Positions 35,521 through 45,316 are shown, counted from the first letter of the stretch. The stretch is 64,000 bases of DNA from Clostridia bacterium (GCA_018434325.1 JAHDPO010000044.1:56791-120790), one strand, 5' to 3'. The notes: generated from the sequence alone by a model not told the origin. Numbers and translations are program-made.

Positions 35521-37647
35521 TTGGCTTCATTGGCAATTGTCACCGTCCGGGAAGAATTAACCCAAAGCGAGTGTGAGCTTGCGCGGTACCTTTTTGGACC
35601 GACCATTACGGTTAACGGCTATACGGTCGCCAGAGATAATACGGAGACGCTGGATCTGCCGGAAGATCTGGTGCTGGTTGTGGGCCCCATTGCCCTGGCC
35701 CGCCACTTTGCTTCCTGCCTGCCCGCCGGCAAAGACTATGTGATCAAGCGCCGTATTTTGGATCCGGGAAACCTGCATCTTATCTTTCAGATCCCGGAAA
35801 ACTCCGATGTGCTTTTGGTCAACGATACCTATGGCAACGCCTGTGAGCTGACTCATTTATTAACCGACTTGAATCTCCATCCTTTGCGTTATTTTGCCTA
35901 TAATTCGCAATACTCCTGGGCGGAGGATATTTTGCACCCGGGCAGCGCCGACTCCAGCAAGCTTCTTTCTTCCTTCACCTATGCGATCACCTCCGGGCAA
36001 AGAGCGCTGGTACCCGAGAACATATCGCAGGTCATCGATATCGGCATGAGAAAAATCAGCATGATGACTGTGGTGGATGTGCTGCGCCGCCTGGTGAAAA
36101 ATGATTCTTTGGACGAGCAGGTAACCATGCGCTATATGAAAAATATCGTGGATCTAAATGTCAGCATGGCTCAAAAGAATCAGCAGAATCTTTTCCTCCA
36201 GGAACAGCTGACTTCGGTTATCGCCAATATGAAAAATGGTATTTTGGTTGTTAATGAGCATAACGACATTATCATGTGCAATGAAGCGGCTAAGGAAATT
36301 ATCGGCAGCGAACACCTGGAAGGCGCAAATCTTTGCAGTGTTTCTCCCGGTCAATCCCTTGAAAATTTTATGGACAGGGAGTTTCTTCAACTGCAGAACA
36401 GAACGGTGCATATAAATGTGGTAAAAATAAGCAACCCTCTCGATAAAGCGGTTCGCTATTTGATCCATCTGGATCCTTTGGAGCAAATACGGGATATCGA
36501 TAATCGCTACCGGAAACAGGCGGGAAAAGAGCATAGAGCCAAATACCAATTCCAGGACATTGTGCATTACTGCAATGCCATGAAGGAAACCATTGACCGG
36601 GCTAAAGTCTTCGCCCGGTCCGATTCTTCCGTCATGATCACTGGCGAGAGCGGCACCGGCAAGGAATTGCTGGCTCAAGCCATCCACAATGGCTCCCGGA
36701 GACAGAATGCTCCCTTCGTGGCCATCAACTGCGGCGCCTTGACCGAAAGCTTGCTGGAAAGCGAATTATTTGGTTATGAGGACGGCGCCTTCACCGGGGC
36801 AAAAAAGGGAGGAAAGTGCGGTTTATTTGAAATCGCTCACGGCGGCACTATTTTCTTAGATGAAATCGGCGATATGTCCCCCAATATACAGGTAAAGCTT
36901 TTACGGGCTTTGCAGGAACGGGTAATCTTGCGGTTGGGCGGCTACCGCCTCATCCCGGTGGATACCCGCATAATTGCCGCCACCAACAAAAATTTACAGG
37001 AATTGCAGCAAAAGGGTCTATTTCGGAAGGACCTGTATTACCGGCTCAATGTATTGCCACTGACGCTGCCTCCTCTGCGGCAGCGCCCGGAAGATATTAT
37101 CCCCCTCTTCCGCCATCTTTTGAGTATCACGGCCCAAAAAGAACAGATCACGCCAAAGGAAATCAGCCCCGGAATTATTGCCTTGCTTAAGCAGCATACC
37201 TGGCCGGGCAATGTCCGGGAAATACAAAATATAGTAAATTTCTATCTGTACATGAGCGTATTATCCGACGATATCGAAAAGGATTTATCCTCTTTGCTGG
37301 AAACGGAACGCACGGAACATGTGTCTGAAACCAGAAAGCCGCCAAATACTCATTCTCCCGGAAAGCTGTCCCGTCAAAACTGTCCCGTGCATTTTCCCAG
37401 CAATGCCGCCAGGGAAGAATCCTATGCCATCATGAGGATACTGCAAAAGGCCGGTGAACAAAAACTGCTTTTTGTAGGGCGCGGCGATTTGCAGCGGCAG
37501 CTGCATGATGATTTTGGGATGACTCTGTCATTCATCCAAATAAAACGCAGGCTGGATCAATTACGGTCCTTCGGCCTGATCAGCGCCCAAAAAGGCAAAG
37601 GCCATCATTTATTGCCTGCCGGCAACGATTATCTGAAGCAGGATTGA
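35521..37647 (+). CDS. Sigma-54-dependent transcriptional activator
   Basis: A 708-residue enhancer-binding protein. Residues about 1-190 are an N-terminal sensor resembling the PrpR-type receptor region. Residues about 225-325 form a PAS-like domain (VIANMKNGILVVNEHNDII). Residues about 345-580 are the AAA+ domain: Walker A GESGTGKE (about 375), sigma-54 loop GAFTGA (about 422), Walker B GGTIFLDEIGDM. The C terminus has a winged-helix-like region (RGDLQRQLHDDFGMTLSFIQIKRRL) rather than a plain Fis helix. TTG at 35521 has AAGGAGGA at good spacing. It most likely drives the divergent amidohydrolase operon. Confidence 0.92.
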   Translation: MASLAIVTVREELTQSECELARYLFGPTITVNGYTVARDNTETLDLPEDLVLVVGPIALARHFASCLPAGKDYVIKRRILDPGNLHLIFQIPENSDVLLVNDTYGNACELTHLLTDLNLHPLRYFAYNSQYSWAEDILHPGSADSSKLLSSFTYAITSGQRALVPENISQVIDIGMRKISMMTVVDVLRRLVKNDSLDEQVTMRYMKNIVDLNVSMAQKNQQNLFLQEQLTSVIANMKNGILVVNEHNDIIMCNEAAKEIIGSEHLEGANLCSVSPGQSLENFMDREFLQLQNRTVHINVVKISNPLDKAVRYLIHLDPLEQIRDIDNRYRKQAGKEHRAKYQFQDIVHYCNAMKETIDRAKVFARSDSSVMITGESGTGKELLAQAIHNGSRRQNAPFVAINCGALTESLLESELFGYEDGAFTGAKKGGKCGLFEIAHGGTIFLDEIGDMSPNIQVKLLRALQERVILRLGGYRLIPVDTRIIAATNKNLQELQQKGLFRKDLYYRLNVLPLTLPPLRQRPEDIIPLFRHLLSITAQKEQITPKEISPGIIALLKQHTWPGNVREIQNIVNFYLYMSVLSDDIEKDLSSLLETERTEHVSETRKPPNTHSPGKLSRQNCPVHFPSNAAREESYAIMRILQKAGEQKLLFVGRGDLQRQLHDDFGMTLSFIQIKRRLDQLRSFGLISAQKGKGHHLLPAGNDYLKQD

Positions 37648-37710
37648 TCCGCTTGCGGATATAATACCGCAATGGTAAAATACACCTATCACAAGGCTGG
37701 AGGCTCGCTT

Positions 37711-38619
37711 ATGAAAATCGGAATATTTGGCATCGGCGGCGTTGGCGGCATAGTCGGCGGCGCTCTGGCAAGAAACCATGCGGAAACCTATTTCTATGTC
37801 CGGGGTGAAAACCTTAAAGCCATCCGGCAAAAGGGACTGAAAGTAGAATCCGCCTCGCTGGGTGATTTCGTGGCCCATCCCAAGCTGGCTTCAGACAATG
37901 CGGCAGAGCTGGGAATCATGGACGTGATTATCCTGTCCTGCAAAGGCTACAACCTCAAAGAGGCCTGTGCTGCCATCGGCCCCATGACAGGGCCCGGCAC
38001 AATAGTCATCTCCTTGCTTAACGGCGTTATCGTCTCCGACATCATGGAGCCCCTGCTGCCCCCCTGCATCCTCGCCGACGGCGCCATCCGGGTATTCAGC
38101 TGGCTGACAGAGCCCGGCCATATCCTGCAGAGAGGCTTATGCAGCATTACCTTCGGCATGAAAGACGGCAGCAGGCCGCCTCAGTTTGAAGAAATAGCCG
38201 CCCTCCTCAACCGGGCCGGCATACCGACCACGCTGTCCGCCGATATTTTGACGGACAGCTGGATTAAGTACGTCCTGATGGGCAGCAGCAGCACATTGTA
38301 TTGTTACTATGACGGCCCGGCGGGCAAAGTCAAGGAGGACCCAAACCACGAAGCGGTGCTGCGGGCCATCGTCGGCGAAATGACCGCGGCAGCCGCGGCC
38401 AAAGGCATCGCTCTTCCTGAAGATTTAGCGGACTTTTGCGTGGAGCAGTTTGCCAAGGTGCCGCCGGATACCATGACCTCTCTTTACCGGGATCTTAGCG
38501 GCGGCAAAGCGGCAAAAGATACCGAGCTGGATCACATCATCGGCCGGATGGTTGAATTTGGTGAGCAAACCGGCGTAGCCACTCCCTATCACAAGGCCGC
38601 CTATACTCGCTTTGCCTGA
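37711..38619 (+). CDS. Ketopantoate reductase (ApbA/PanE) family protein
   Basis: A 302-residue NADP-dependent enzyme: MKIGIFGIGGVGGIVGGALA at the N terminus, LSCKGYNL and LLNGV in the Rossmann half, and a helical C-terminal half with DSWIKYVLMGSSSTLYCYY. The family includes 2-dehydropantoate 2-reductase (coenzyme A pathway) and paralogues acting on other 2-keto acids. Context (next to a keto-acid-related operon) makes a paralogue possible. ATG at 37711 follows TGGAGG; an in-frame ATG at 37672 adds a poor tail. A palindrome ATCCGC-TT-GCGGAT and TATAAT lie just upstream (37647-37665). Confidence 0.82.
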   Translation: MKIGIFGIGGVGGIVGGALARNHAETYFYVRGENLKAIRQKGLKVESASLGDFVAHPKLASDNAAELGIMDVIILSCKGYNLKEACAAIGPMTGPGTIVISLLNGVIVSDIMEPLLPPCILADGAIRVFSWLTEPGHILQRGLCSITFGMKDGSRPPQFEEIAALLNRAGIPTTLSADILTDSWIKYVLMGSSSTLYCYYDGPAGKVKEDPNHEAVLRAIVGEMTAAAAAKGIALPEDLADFCVEQFAKVPPDTMTSLYRDLSGGKAAKDTELDHIIGRMVEFGEQTGVATPYHKAAYTRFA

Positions 38620-38653
38620 AGCGCCGGCTTCAGTCCGCCTGCGTAAAAAAATA

Positions 38654-38700
38654 GAGGATGTCTCTTCATGAATCGATCATGTTGAGGCATCCTCTTTCTC
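38654..38700 (+). terminator. Terminator after the ketopantoate reductase-like gene
   Basis: Stem GAGGATGTCTC / GAGGCATCCTC (one G-U pair) followed by TTTCTC. Confidence 0.75.
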
Positions 38701-38853
38701 ATTGTATTGTTTCCCCATTACCCCGCCAACAACCCGTTTGTACCCGACATCTGAATATCCGTATTTCCGCGCAAACTGCGTAAGCCTGTTTTCGCATATA
38801 GCTGCTTGCTCTGTACAGTTGTCGCATATAAAAAATGATGTGTCTGTAGCCCA

Positions 38854-38997
38854 ATGTCATGATTCGGGTGTCAAAAGTCATGTTTTATAAATTTTGATGA
38901 ACAAGCATACTATACATAGTGTCTGGCATTTTTATAAACCATCATATATAGTATGCTTGCTGTTGCTTCGTACCTTTTGACACCCGAATCATGTCAT
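38854..38997. mobile_element. 130-bp MITE-like element, copy 1, with target duplication
   Basis: Element 38861-38990 has terminal inverted repeats GATTCGGGTGTCAAAAG and an inner inverted repeat around AAGCATACTATA. It is flanked by the direct repeat ATGTCAT (38854-38860 and 38991-38997). No coding capacity. Nearly identical to the copy at 39559-39688. Confidence 0.85.
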
Positions 38998-39081
38998 TTA
39001 GATAAGGGTCAAATGAAAAAGCGAAAGTGGCAGGGTAGTTACCGTCTGTGGCTGGGAGCAGTGATCCTTAGGCGATTCTGT

Positions 39082-39109
39082 CCTACGGACACAATCCTAC
39101 GGATACAAT
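39082..39109. repeat. Tandem 14-bp duplication
   Basis: CCTACGGACACAAT followed directly by CCTACGGATACAAT. A looser duplication of CTATCCTGAGATA lies at about 39159-39203. All are in the gene-free stretch 38700-39933. Confidence 0.8.
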
Positions 39110-39217
39110 ACTGCAGATTCAATCTGCTATCCGCAGATCCTGGGGCGCAGATGTTCCGCTATCCTGAGATATTTAGCACGCGAATGCTCTGCTATCCTGA
39201 GATAATTGGGGCACAGC

Positions 39218-39442
39218 TGTACAATTTTTGCGTTTGTATGCGTTTCCCGGGTTTGGCCTGTACAATTTTTTCGTTTGTAGGTGAATTGCAGCAGCTGCCG
39301 AGCCTATTTTAGCCAAATCGAGGCCTATTTTGCGCAATTTTCTTCGGTTGTGGCCGAATACTTGCCCTGCATTTTACATACAAACGCAATTTTTGTACAC
39401 CCAGCCCCTGCCAATTGACCACAACCGCAATTTTTGTACAAG
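39218..39442. repeat. Hairpin-array repeat, copy B
   Basis: Three direct units (TGTACAATTTTTGCGTTTGT near 39218, a second near 39259, a third near 39332) and two inverted units (TACATACAAACGCAATTTTT near 39376, ACCACAACCGCAATTTTTGT near 39418). Same order and similar spacing as copy A at 6288. Confidence 0.7.
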
Positions 39443-39551
39443 CTACCCCGCCAAGGGTCCTAACAGCAGTAGCGGGAGTCATCGCTGCATTGTTCTATTG
39501 ACGCAGTATCGGCTAATGCTCCATGAATTCGCCAACTTTTTGCTTATCTTA

Positions 39552-39695
39552 ATGACATGATTCGGGTGTCAAAAGTCACGTTTTATAAATTTGGATGAAT
39601 AAGCATACTATACATAGTGGATGGGCTTTGTATAAACCATCATATATAGTATGCTTGCTGTTGCTTCGTACCTTTTGACACCCGAATCATGACAT
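39552..39695. mobile_element. 130-bp MITE-like element, copy 2, with target duplication
   Basis: Element 39559-39688, same length and same terminal and inner inverted repeats as copy 1, differing at scattered positions. Flanked by the direct repeat ATGACAT (39552-39558 and 39689-39695), the reverse complement of the copy 1 duplication. Confidence 0.85.
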
Positions 39696-39933
39696 TGGTC
39701 TGTAGTCTTATTACAAACCTTCTTTTTTTCGTTATTAAAGAAGAGTCCGGGAATTTTCGTATCGAGAAAAGGGCGATTTAGGACAATTTCAAACCCAACT
39801 CTGATTTAGAAAGCTATTATAAGTTATCCCTATGTAAAAGCCCAATCTCTGCATGGGCGGATCAAATAATCCATAGGTATATTTTTTAGAGCAAATCCGG
39901 TGCGTATGCATCCTATTCGGAGGTAAGTAGAAA

Positions 39934-40365
39934 ATGCAGCTAAAAATGATGACGGACTATGCGATTCGAATCCTAATCTACATGCAGACAAAAGGGGCGA
40001 CCGTAACGCGTCAGGAGATTTCAGCGGCGATGAGGATTACGGAGGGACCTTTAATCATGGCGCTGCGCAGGCTGCGGGATACGGGCTGGATTGAATCCTC
40101 CATAGGCTCAGAGGGCGGCTGGCGGCTGGCCAAAGCGGCGGAGAATTTATCCCTGTTGGATTTGATGAAGATTACGGAGGATACGATACGAATTAATCGC
40201 TGTTTAGAAAACGATCAATTCTGCAGCCGCAACGCAGTGGGCGTCTGTCCCGTGCATGATGTGTATAAACGCTATCAGGAAATAACGGAGGATTATTTTT
40301 CCCTCGTTACAATCGGTGATCTGATAAAACCGTATCCGGAGAAAGAAGGAAATCAACAAACATGA
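39934..40365 (+). CDS. Rrf2-family regulator coupled to the adhesin gene
   Basis: A 143-residue Rrf2 winged-helix protein (MQLKMMTDYAIRILIYMQTKG; wing GSEGGWRLAKAAENLSLLDL). Three cysteines in CLENDQFCSRNAVGVC (C-X6-C-X7-C, about residues 90-105) resemble the Fe-S ligand region of NsrR/IscR, so redox or NO sensing is possible (inference). TCGGAGGTAAG precedes the ATG. Its TGA overlaps the adhesin ATG (ATGA), so the two are translationally coupled. A GCCCA/TGGGC hairpin (39840-39858) lies in the leader. Confidence 0.85.
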   Translation: MQLKMMTDYAIRILIYMQTKGATVTRQEISAAMRITEGPLIMALRRLRDTGWIESSIGSEGGWRLAKAAENLSLLDLMKITEDTIRINRCLENDQFCSRNAVGVCPVHDVYKRYQEITEDYFSLVTIGDLIKPYPEKEGNQQT

Positions 40366-43300
40366 AAATAAAAATGATGAAATCAAAAAAAATGATGGCC
40401 CTGCTCTTGGCTGTTATGATGCTTCTGCCTTTTGGCACCGGCGCCACAGCCAGCTTGCAGGCTTTAAACGCCGAAGGCTCCGCGGTGACCACTCAGAATG
40501 CGACGGAGCCAATAGACGCGGAAGATCAACTTGCCGCCGGCAACGCCGGAGACTCCGAAAAAGCCCTCGAAACGGAAGCGCCTCCTGAAACAGAAGAGCC
40601 GGCAGACACGGAAGAGCCGGCAGATACAAACGAATCGACAGACACGGAGGAGCCTGATGAGGCGCTGGCGGCGAATCCGGTGGCCGCAGAAGAAGCATTC
40701 GGCCTGTTGGGCATCGGCGGGCCTGTGCCCGCTACCTTTGAGCTGCAGTGGACCAGCCCTGCAGCCGCCGGCCGCACCTATGACAGTAACGGCGTATGCC
40801 AGCTGACGCCGGATTACAACAGCGCCGCTACCGCCGTCGGCACCATCGCCCAGTGCACCGTCACCTTTGCCCTCGGCGGCGACACCCCAGCGCAGCCCGG
40901 CGAAGTGGAAATCCGCCTGCCCCAGTATGTGTTCCAAGACCGGAATGGAAATTTCCAAGGGACATTGAAGATGGGTGTCTCCGATAAGGAGGAGGGCGTC
41001 ACTGATTTTTACTACTACCTGGATACCGCCAAACAAGAGATCGTCATCATTAATTACGCCGTTATCGAACCGGCCTCTGTCTTTAAGTGCGACGTGGAGT
41101 ATCGGAGCAACGGCGAGGCTTCCATGCTGCCCTCCAAGATCAAGGACAAGTACCGTCATGAATTTGACGCCAAAGCGACCATCGCCCTGGGCGATAATGA
41201 ACCCGTAACGGCCTCTACCGGCGCTATCGCCCTGCAGCATAACACCAGGGCCAGTTTGGGGACCCTTACCAAAAGCACGGTTTCGAATCTGCCGGTCAAG
41301 TATGAACTCTGGCAGAGCACATGGGGAGCCCGGCCGGCCGATGCGGACGACTACTTCTATGTTGTGTGGACCGTCATGCAGAGTCTCAACGCAAGCACTC
41401 AACCTTATAGCGTCAGCTTTACCGATACTCCCGATGCAAACGGGGCGGTGGTTGGCGTCGGCACGTCCAAAAGCTTGCCAAACTGTGCAGGCGTCACCTC
41501 CATCCCTTTTATTTACAATATCCCCTCCGCCAGCGGCAGCATCAGCCTTTATGTGCTGACCCGGCACCCCCGCACGGCTCTTGATCAGGGCGCAAAGGCC
41601 TTCACCAACAATATCCAGGCCACCTTGACCGGTGTGGATGGGGCGACGGACACAAAAAATGCACAGGCTTCTTATACCTATGTGGGCAAGGGTTTTCAAT
41701 ATCCCGGAAATAACTATAACATTTATAAGACCTATATCAACGGACATTCCTACCGCAGTTGGATCAACAAGCTTGAGGCCGGCCAGACGGCCGATATTGA
41801 AAACTTTTCACCGTATACCATCACGACCGGCTGGGACCTGACCCTCGGAGAGGGTGCCGACCCCACTGTCTATGAGAATTACGGAAAGGCGCCCTATACC
41901 ATTGAGTTGACCGACGACCTGATGACACTCAATTACGTCCGGCTGCTTGATGGGGACTATGCTTTTACCTCATTTTATCTCACCTTCAGCGAGCTGAACT
42001 ATGTACAGAACGCTCAGACCGGCGCCTGGGCCACCGCCAACGACACAAATTATGAAGTATGGAAGCCAGTAACCATCCAGTACCAGACTGGGATAAACGG
42101 TTCCTGGCAGACCCTTGGCGCCGTAAAGCGGACGGGGACCAGCTATACCTTTACCTCTTCCGACGGTGTTTCGGCGGCCCAACCGGTCAGCGCCGCCAGC
42201 GAAATTCCCATCCCCGCCGGGGCCACCGGTGTGCGGGCCCTGCATGACACGACCTATTATAGTACGCAGATCAACCTTTACCTCAGAACAGTGCTCTATC
42301 CAAGTATGCACCTGCTCTCTCTGCTGGAGGGGTTGGCTGCCGTTGATATTTGGAACGTAGACACCCTGCGGGTGTTTGATGCGCAAGGCAACTGGGTCAA
42401 TGAGCAAAGCAGCGTCAATCTCAACGCCACCATTACTGCCAATGCCAAAACCAAACTTCTTCCCGTGATCAGGGCCCGGGATCAGGGCCTTTTTACGCAG
42501 CACTCCGCGGCCCTTAAAACAATTACAAGAGCCGCTAACAGCACCATTATGGAAAAGTCCGCCGCCTATACCAACGATGTTGACAACGGCTGGGTCAAAA
42601 CCCGATATAAAGCTACGCTGAGAGAAACGTTCAGCAATAGCGGCTCCGGCTGGACCCTTGAGGAAGTTTTGGATTGGGGTTTCCTGACGGTGCAGACCGA
42701 GGGAACCTTCTATGACCTGCTCCCTTCCGGCATGAACGTGGACGCCGCCTCCCTCAAGGTTTGGACTTTCCGGGGCGTAACAAATATGGATACCCCTTCT
42801 TGTGACCAGTATCGCTGCGGGCACACGATTGATCTTGTGCCAAACTGGAGGGGCAGCGGCCGGACCATGATGATCATCCATGTGACGGCGCCCACCGACG
42901 CGGTCAATGTCTACAAGCACATGAACAGCTATGAGAGCGGCTTTCATCTGCAATATGATGCCTATTATCCCTGGGACAGCATCGTCGACTTCGGCATGTC
43001 CCCCCGCAACAGCATCGCCTATAAATCCGGCGTAGGGGCCTTGGGCAACGGATACCCCGACAATGGCGGAGGAATTGTCGACAGGCTTCTCATGGCGGAT
43101 CTGGACGGCGACGGAAACCCTGCGGGTACGCTGAGCGATACGGTTTACGGACAGATTGCCACAGCCTTTACCTTCCCTGTTTCCGCGGAGCTATCCTTCG
43201 CCAAGCGGGTCAAGGCGGCGGCCGATCCCAAATATGTGCTGGAAACCTCCACCGTGGGCGGCGGAGATTACAGCTACCGCCTGCGCCTTGCTTCACAGAA

Positions 43301-45290
43301 AAATATGACAACCAAAGGCATCATCCTCTATGACGTGCTGGAGGCTTACAATCCGGATAACCCCAATCGCTGGAGCGGCGCCCTCAAAGGTGTGGACGTC
43401 AGCCAGCCCCTTGGCAAGGGCGTGAAGGTGGTGACATACTATTCCACCCAACCGGGGCTGGACATAGCCAATGCTGCCGGCGACCGTGACCTGACGGCTG
43501 CGGCCAAATGGTCCTCCACGCCCCCTGGTGATCTTTCCACGGTAACTGCTCTGGCCTTTGACCTGCGCACGGCAACCAACGGGCAGCCCTATGTACTTCC
43601 GTCCGAACAGACCCTTTCGGTAGTCATCCACATGAATGCGCCGATGGAGAACATAAAGGCCCTTGAAACGGCGGATGCCCGCGCCTACAACAGCTCTTGG
43701 TTTGCGGGGACCACCACCTCCATTTCCTCAAGTGATTCCAACGATAATCTGCTGGAAACCCAAAATACGGCGGTGGGCATCCGGGGACCGGAGCTGGAGC
43801 TCCATAAAAAATCCGACCCCCTAAGCGGTACGGACGCAGCCCCTGCGGAGGTAGGCGAGAGCGACGGTCTTGTATACGATGTTTATGTGACCAACAAGGA
43901 AACAGCTTTATCCATAGAGGCTATCAAAATCGTGGATACTATTCCCACGGGGCTGACCATCGATTTTGAAAATATCAAATGGTATGCCGGCTCCGACCCG
44001 GCAAACGCTGCCCTGGTGAAGGGTTCCTCCCAGGTGACAGCCAGCCGCGACGAGCAGATACTGACCTTCACGGTGGATAGGCTGGCGGCTGGTGAGACCA
44101 TCCATTTCCTGATCCCCACAACGGTAGACGAGAATGGCAAAACTATGCAGTATGCGAATACAGCCGAGATTACGGAAATCGGCGGCGCAGCCTATGTGCT
44201 GGAAAGTGAAACTACCTACCATAAAAAAGCAGGCAAATCCACCGGCGACTTAACGGTAAGCAAGACAGTTTCCGGCAAAGGTGCGGACGCTGCTAAGGAC
44301 TTCACCTTCACCGTGACTCTGGGCGATACCGCCATCAGCGGTACATATGGGGATATGGCCTTTGAAAATGGCGCGGCGGCCTTCACTCTCAAGCACGGCG
44401 AGGGCAAGACCGCAAGCGGTCTGCCTGCGGGCATTGCCTATACCGTTGCGGAAAGCGGCAACGACGGGTATACCGTCACTGTAAACAGAGGCAGCGAAGC
44501 CGAAGCCACTGGTGCGATCCTTGAAAATGAAACGGTTGCCGCCGCCTTCAACAACGATAAGCCCGACTCTTCCGGCCCCGGAAATCCCGACCCTGACCCC
44601 GCCTCAGTGAGCCTCACCGCCCAAAAAACGCTGGACGGCGCCGCTCCGGAGGGAAAGACCTTTTCCTTCTACTTGAAGGATAAAGGCGGAAATATTCTTC
44701 AATCCAAGCAAAACAGCAGCGACGGAACCGTCAGCTTCGATACCCTCTCCTTCAACCGTGTTGGAACCTATACTTATACACTGGCAGAAGCCGCCGGCGC
44801 TGATTCCACCATTACCTATGACACCGCCGTCTATACCATCACGGTCAAGGTGAGCTTGCAGGGTAATGCATTGGAGGCAGACCTAAGCTATCTCAAAAAT
44901 GACGTAGATCATACCGGCACTTTAACCTTCGCTAATACCACTGTGTCAACTACGCCCCCGAACCCCGAAGGCCCCGGTAACCCCGACGGCCCCGGCGAGT
45001 CCGGCACACCTGACGAACCCGGCACACCTGACGAACCCGACGAGCCCGGCGAGCCCAGTAATCCTGACCAACCCGGCACATTAGAGATTGAAGATCCCGA
45101 CTTGCCGTCCGGCGGAAGGCCCGGCAATCCCACAGATCCACAAAGGCCTATTGATCCCGGCGTTCCCAAAACCGGCGATAATTCCAGTAACGGGCTGCTG
45201 ACTGCACTCATGGTCCTCTCCCTGCTTGGCATGGGCCTTACCGGACTGCTATTGAGCGGATCAGGCAAGCCCAAAACCGAGCAAAGGTAA
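40362..45290 (+). CDS. Large cell-wall-anchored surface protein (adhesin/pilin-like) with VPKTGD sorting signal
   Basis: A 1642-residue exported protein. Signal peptide about residues 1-30 (basic KIKMMKSKK, then MALLLAVMMLLPFGTGA). Residues about 45-105 are an acidic Glu/Thr/Pro repeat. A large beta-rich region of no family I can name follows to about 1140. Residues about 1144-1275 resemble DUF11 (YDVYVTNKETALSIEAIKIV). Residues about 1294-1400 resemble a Cna-B/DUF7601-type repeat. Residues about 1414-1525 resemble the Spy0128-type pilin isopeptide domain (TFSFYLKDKGGNILQ). A Pro/Glu/Asp/Gly-rich wall-spanning stretch leads to VPKTGD (about 1600), a hydrophobic helix and a short basic tail. 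A sortase gene follows. Confidence 0.88.
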   Translation: MKIKMMKSKKMMALLLAVMMLLPFGTGATASLQALNAEGSAVTTQNATEPIDAEDQLAAGNAGDSEKALETEAPPETEEPADTEEPADTNESTDTEEPDEALAANPVAAEEAFGLLGIGGPVPATFELQWTSPAAAGRTYDSNGVCQLTPDYNSAATAVGTIAQCTVTFALGGDTPAQPGEVEIRLPQYVFQDRNGNFQGTLKMGVSDKEEGVTDFYYYLDTAKQEIVIINYAVIEPASVFKCDVEYRSNGEASMLPSKIKDKYRHEFDAKATIALGDNEPVTASTGAIALQHNTRASLGTLTKSTVSNLPVKYELWQSTWGARPADADDYFYVVWTVMQSLNASTQPYSVSFTDTPDANGAVVGVGTSKSLPNCAGVTSIPFIYNIPSASGSISLYVLTRHPRTALDQGAKAFTNNIQATLTGVDGATDTKNAQASYTYVGKGFQYPGNNYNIYKTYINGHSYRSWINKLEAGQTADIENFSPYTITTGWDLTLGEGADPTVYENYGKAPYTIELTDDLMTLNYVRLLDGDYAFTSFYLTFSELNYVQNAQTGAWATANDTNYEVWKPVTIQYQTGINGSWQTLGAVKRTGTSYTFTSSDGVSAAQPVSAASEIPIPAGATGVRALHDTTYYSTQINLYLRTVLYPSMHLLSLLEGLAAVDIWNVDTLRVFDAQGNWVNEQSSVNLNATITANAKTKLLPVIRARDQGLFTQHSAALKTITRAANSTIMEKSAAYTNDVDNGWVKTRYKATLRETFSNSGSGWTLEEVLDWGFLTVQTEGTFYDLLPSGMNVDAASLKVWTFRGVTNMDTPSCDQYRCGHTIDLVPNWRGSGRTMMIIHVTAPTDAVNVYKHMNSYESGFHLQYDAYYPWDSIVDFGMSPRNSIAYKSGVGALGNGYPDNGGGIVDRLLMADLDGDGNPAGTLSDTVYGQIATAFTFPVSAELSFAKRVKAAADPKYVLETSTVGGGDYSYRLRLASQKNMTTKGIILYDVLEAYNPDNPNRWSGALKGVDVSQPLGKGVKVVTYYSTQPGLDIANAAGDRDLTAAAKWSSTPPGDLSTVTALAFDLRTATNGQPYVLPSEQTLSVVIHMNAPMENIKALETADARAYNSSWFAGTTTSISSSDSNDNLLETQNTAVGIRGPELELHKKSDPLSGTDAAPAEVGESDGLVYDVYVTNKETALSIEAIKIVDTIPTGLTIDFENIKWYAGSDPANAALVKGSSQVTASRDEQILTFTVDRLAAGETIHFLIPTTVDENGKTMQYANTAEITEIGGAAYVLESETTYHKKAGKSTGDLTVSKTVSGKGADAAKDFTFTVTLGDTAISGTYGDMAFENGAAAFTLKHGEGKTASGLPAGIAYTVAESGNDGYTVTVNRGSEAEATGAILENETVAAAFNNDKPDSSGPGNPDPDPASVSLTAQKTLDGAAPEGKTFSFYLKDKGGNILQSKQNSSDGTVSFDTLSFNRVGTYTYTLAEAAGADSTITYDTAVYTITVKVSLQGNALEADLSYLKNDVDHTGTLTFANTTVSTTPPNPEGPGNPDGPGESGTPDEPGTPDEPDEPGEPSNPDQPGTLEIEDPDLPSGGRPGNPTDPQRPIDPGVPKTGDNSSNGLLTALMVLSLLGMGLTGLLLSGSGKPKTEQR

Positions 45291-45316
45291 ACCCCAAAGG
45301 GGCAGACGAAAAATGA

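Noticed and set aside
38953..39312. 119-residue plus-strand frame
   Set aside because: It runs through the end of a MITE-like element and tandem repeats, has no ribosome site and no recognisable protein pattern.
40464..41747. 427-residue minus-strand frame
   Set aside because: Opposite the adhesin gene, which has a signal peptide, wall anchor and coupled start; the antisense frame has no recognisable features.
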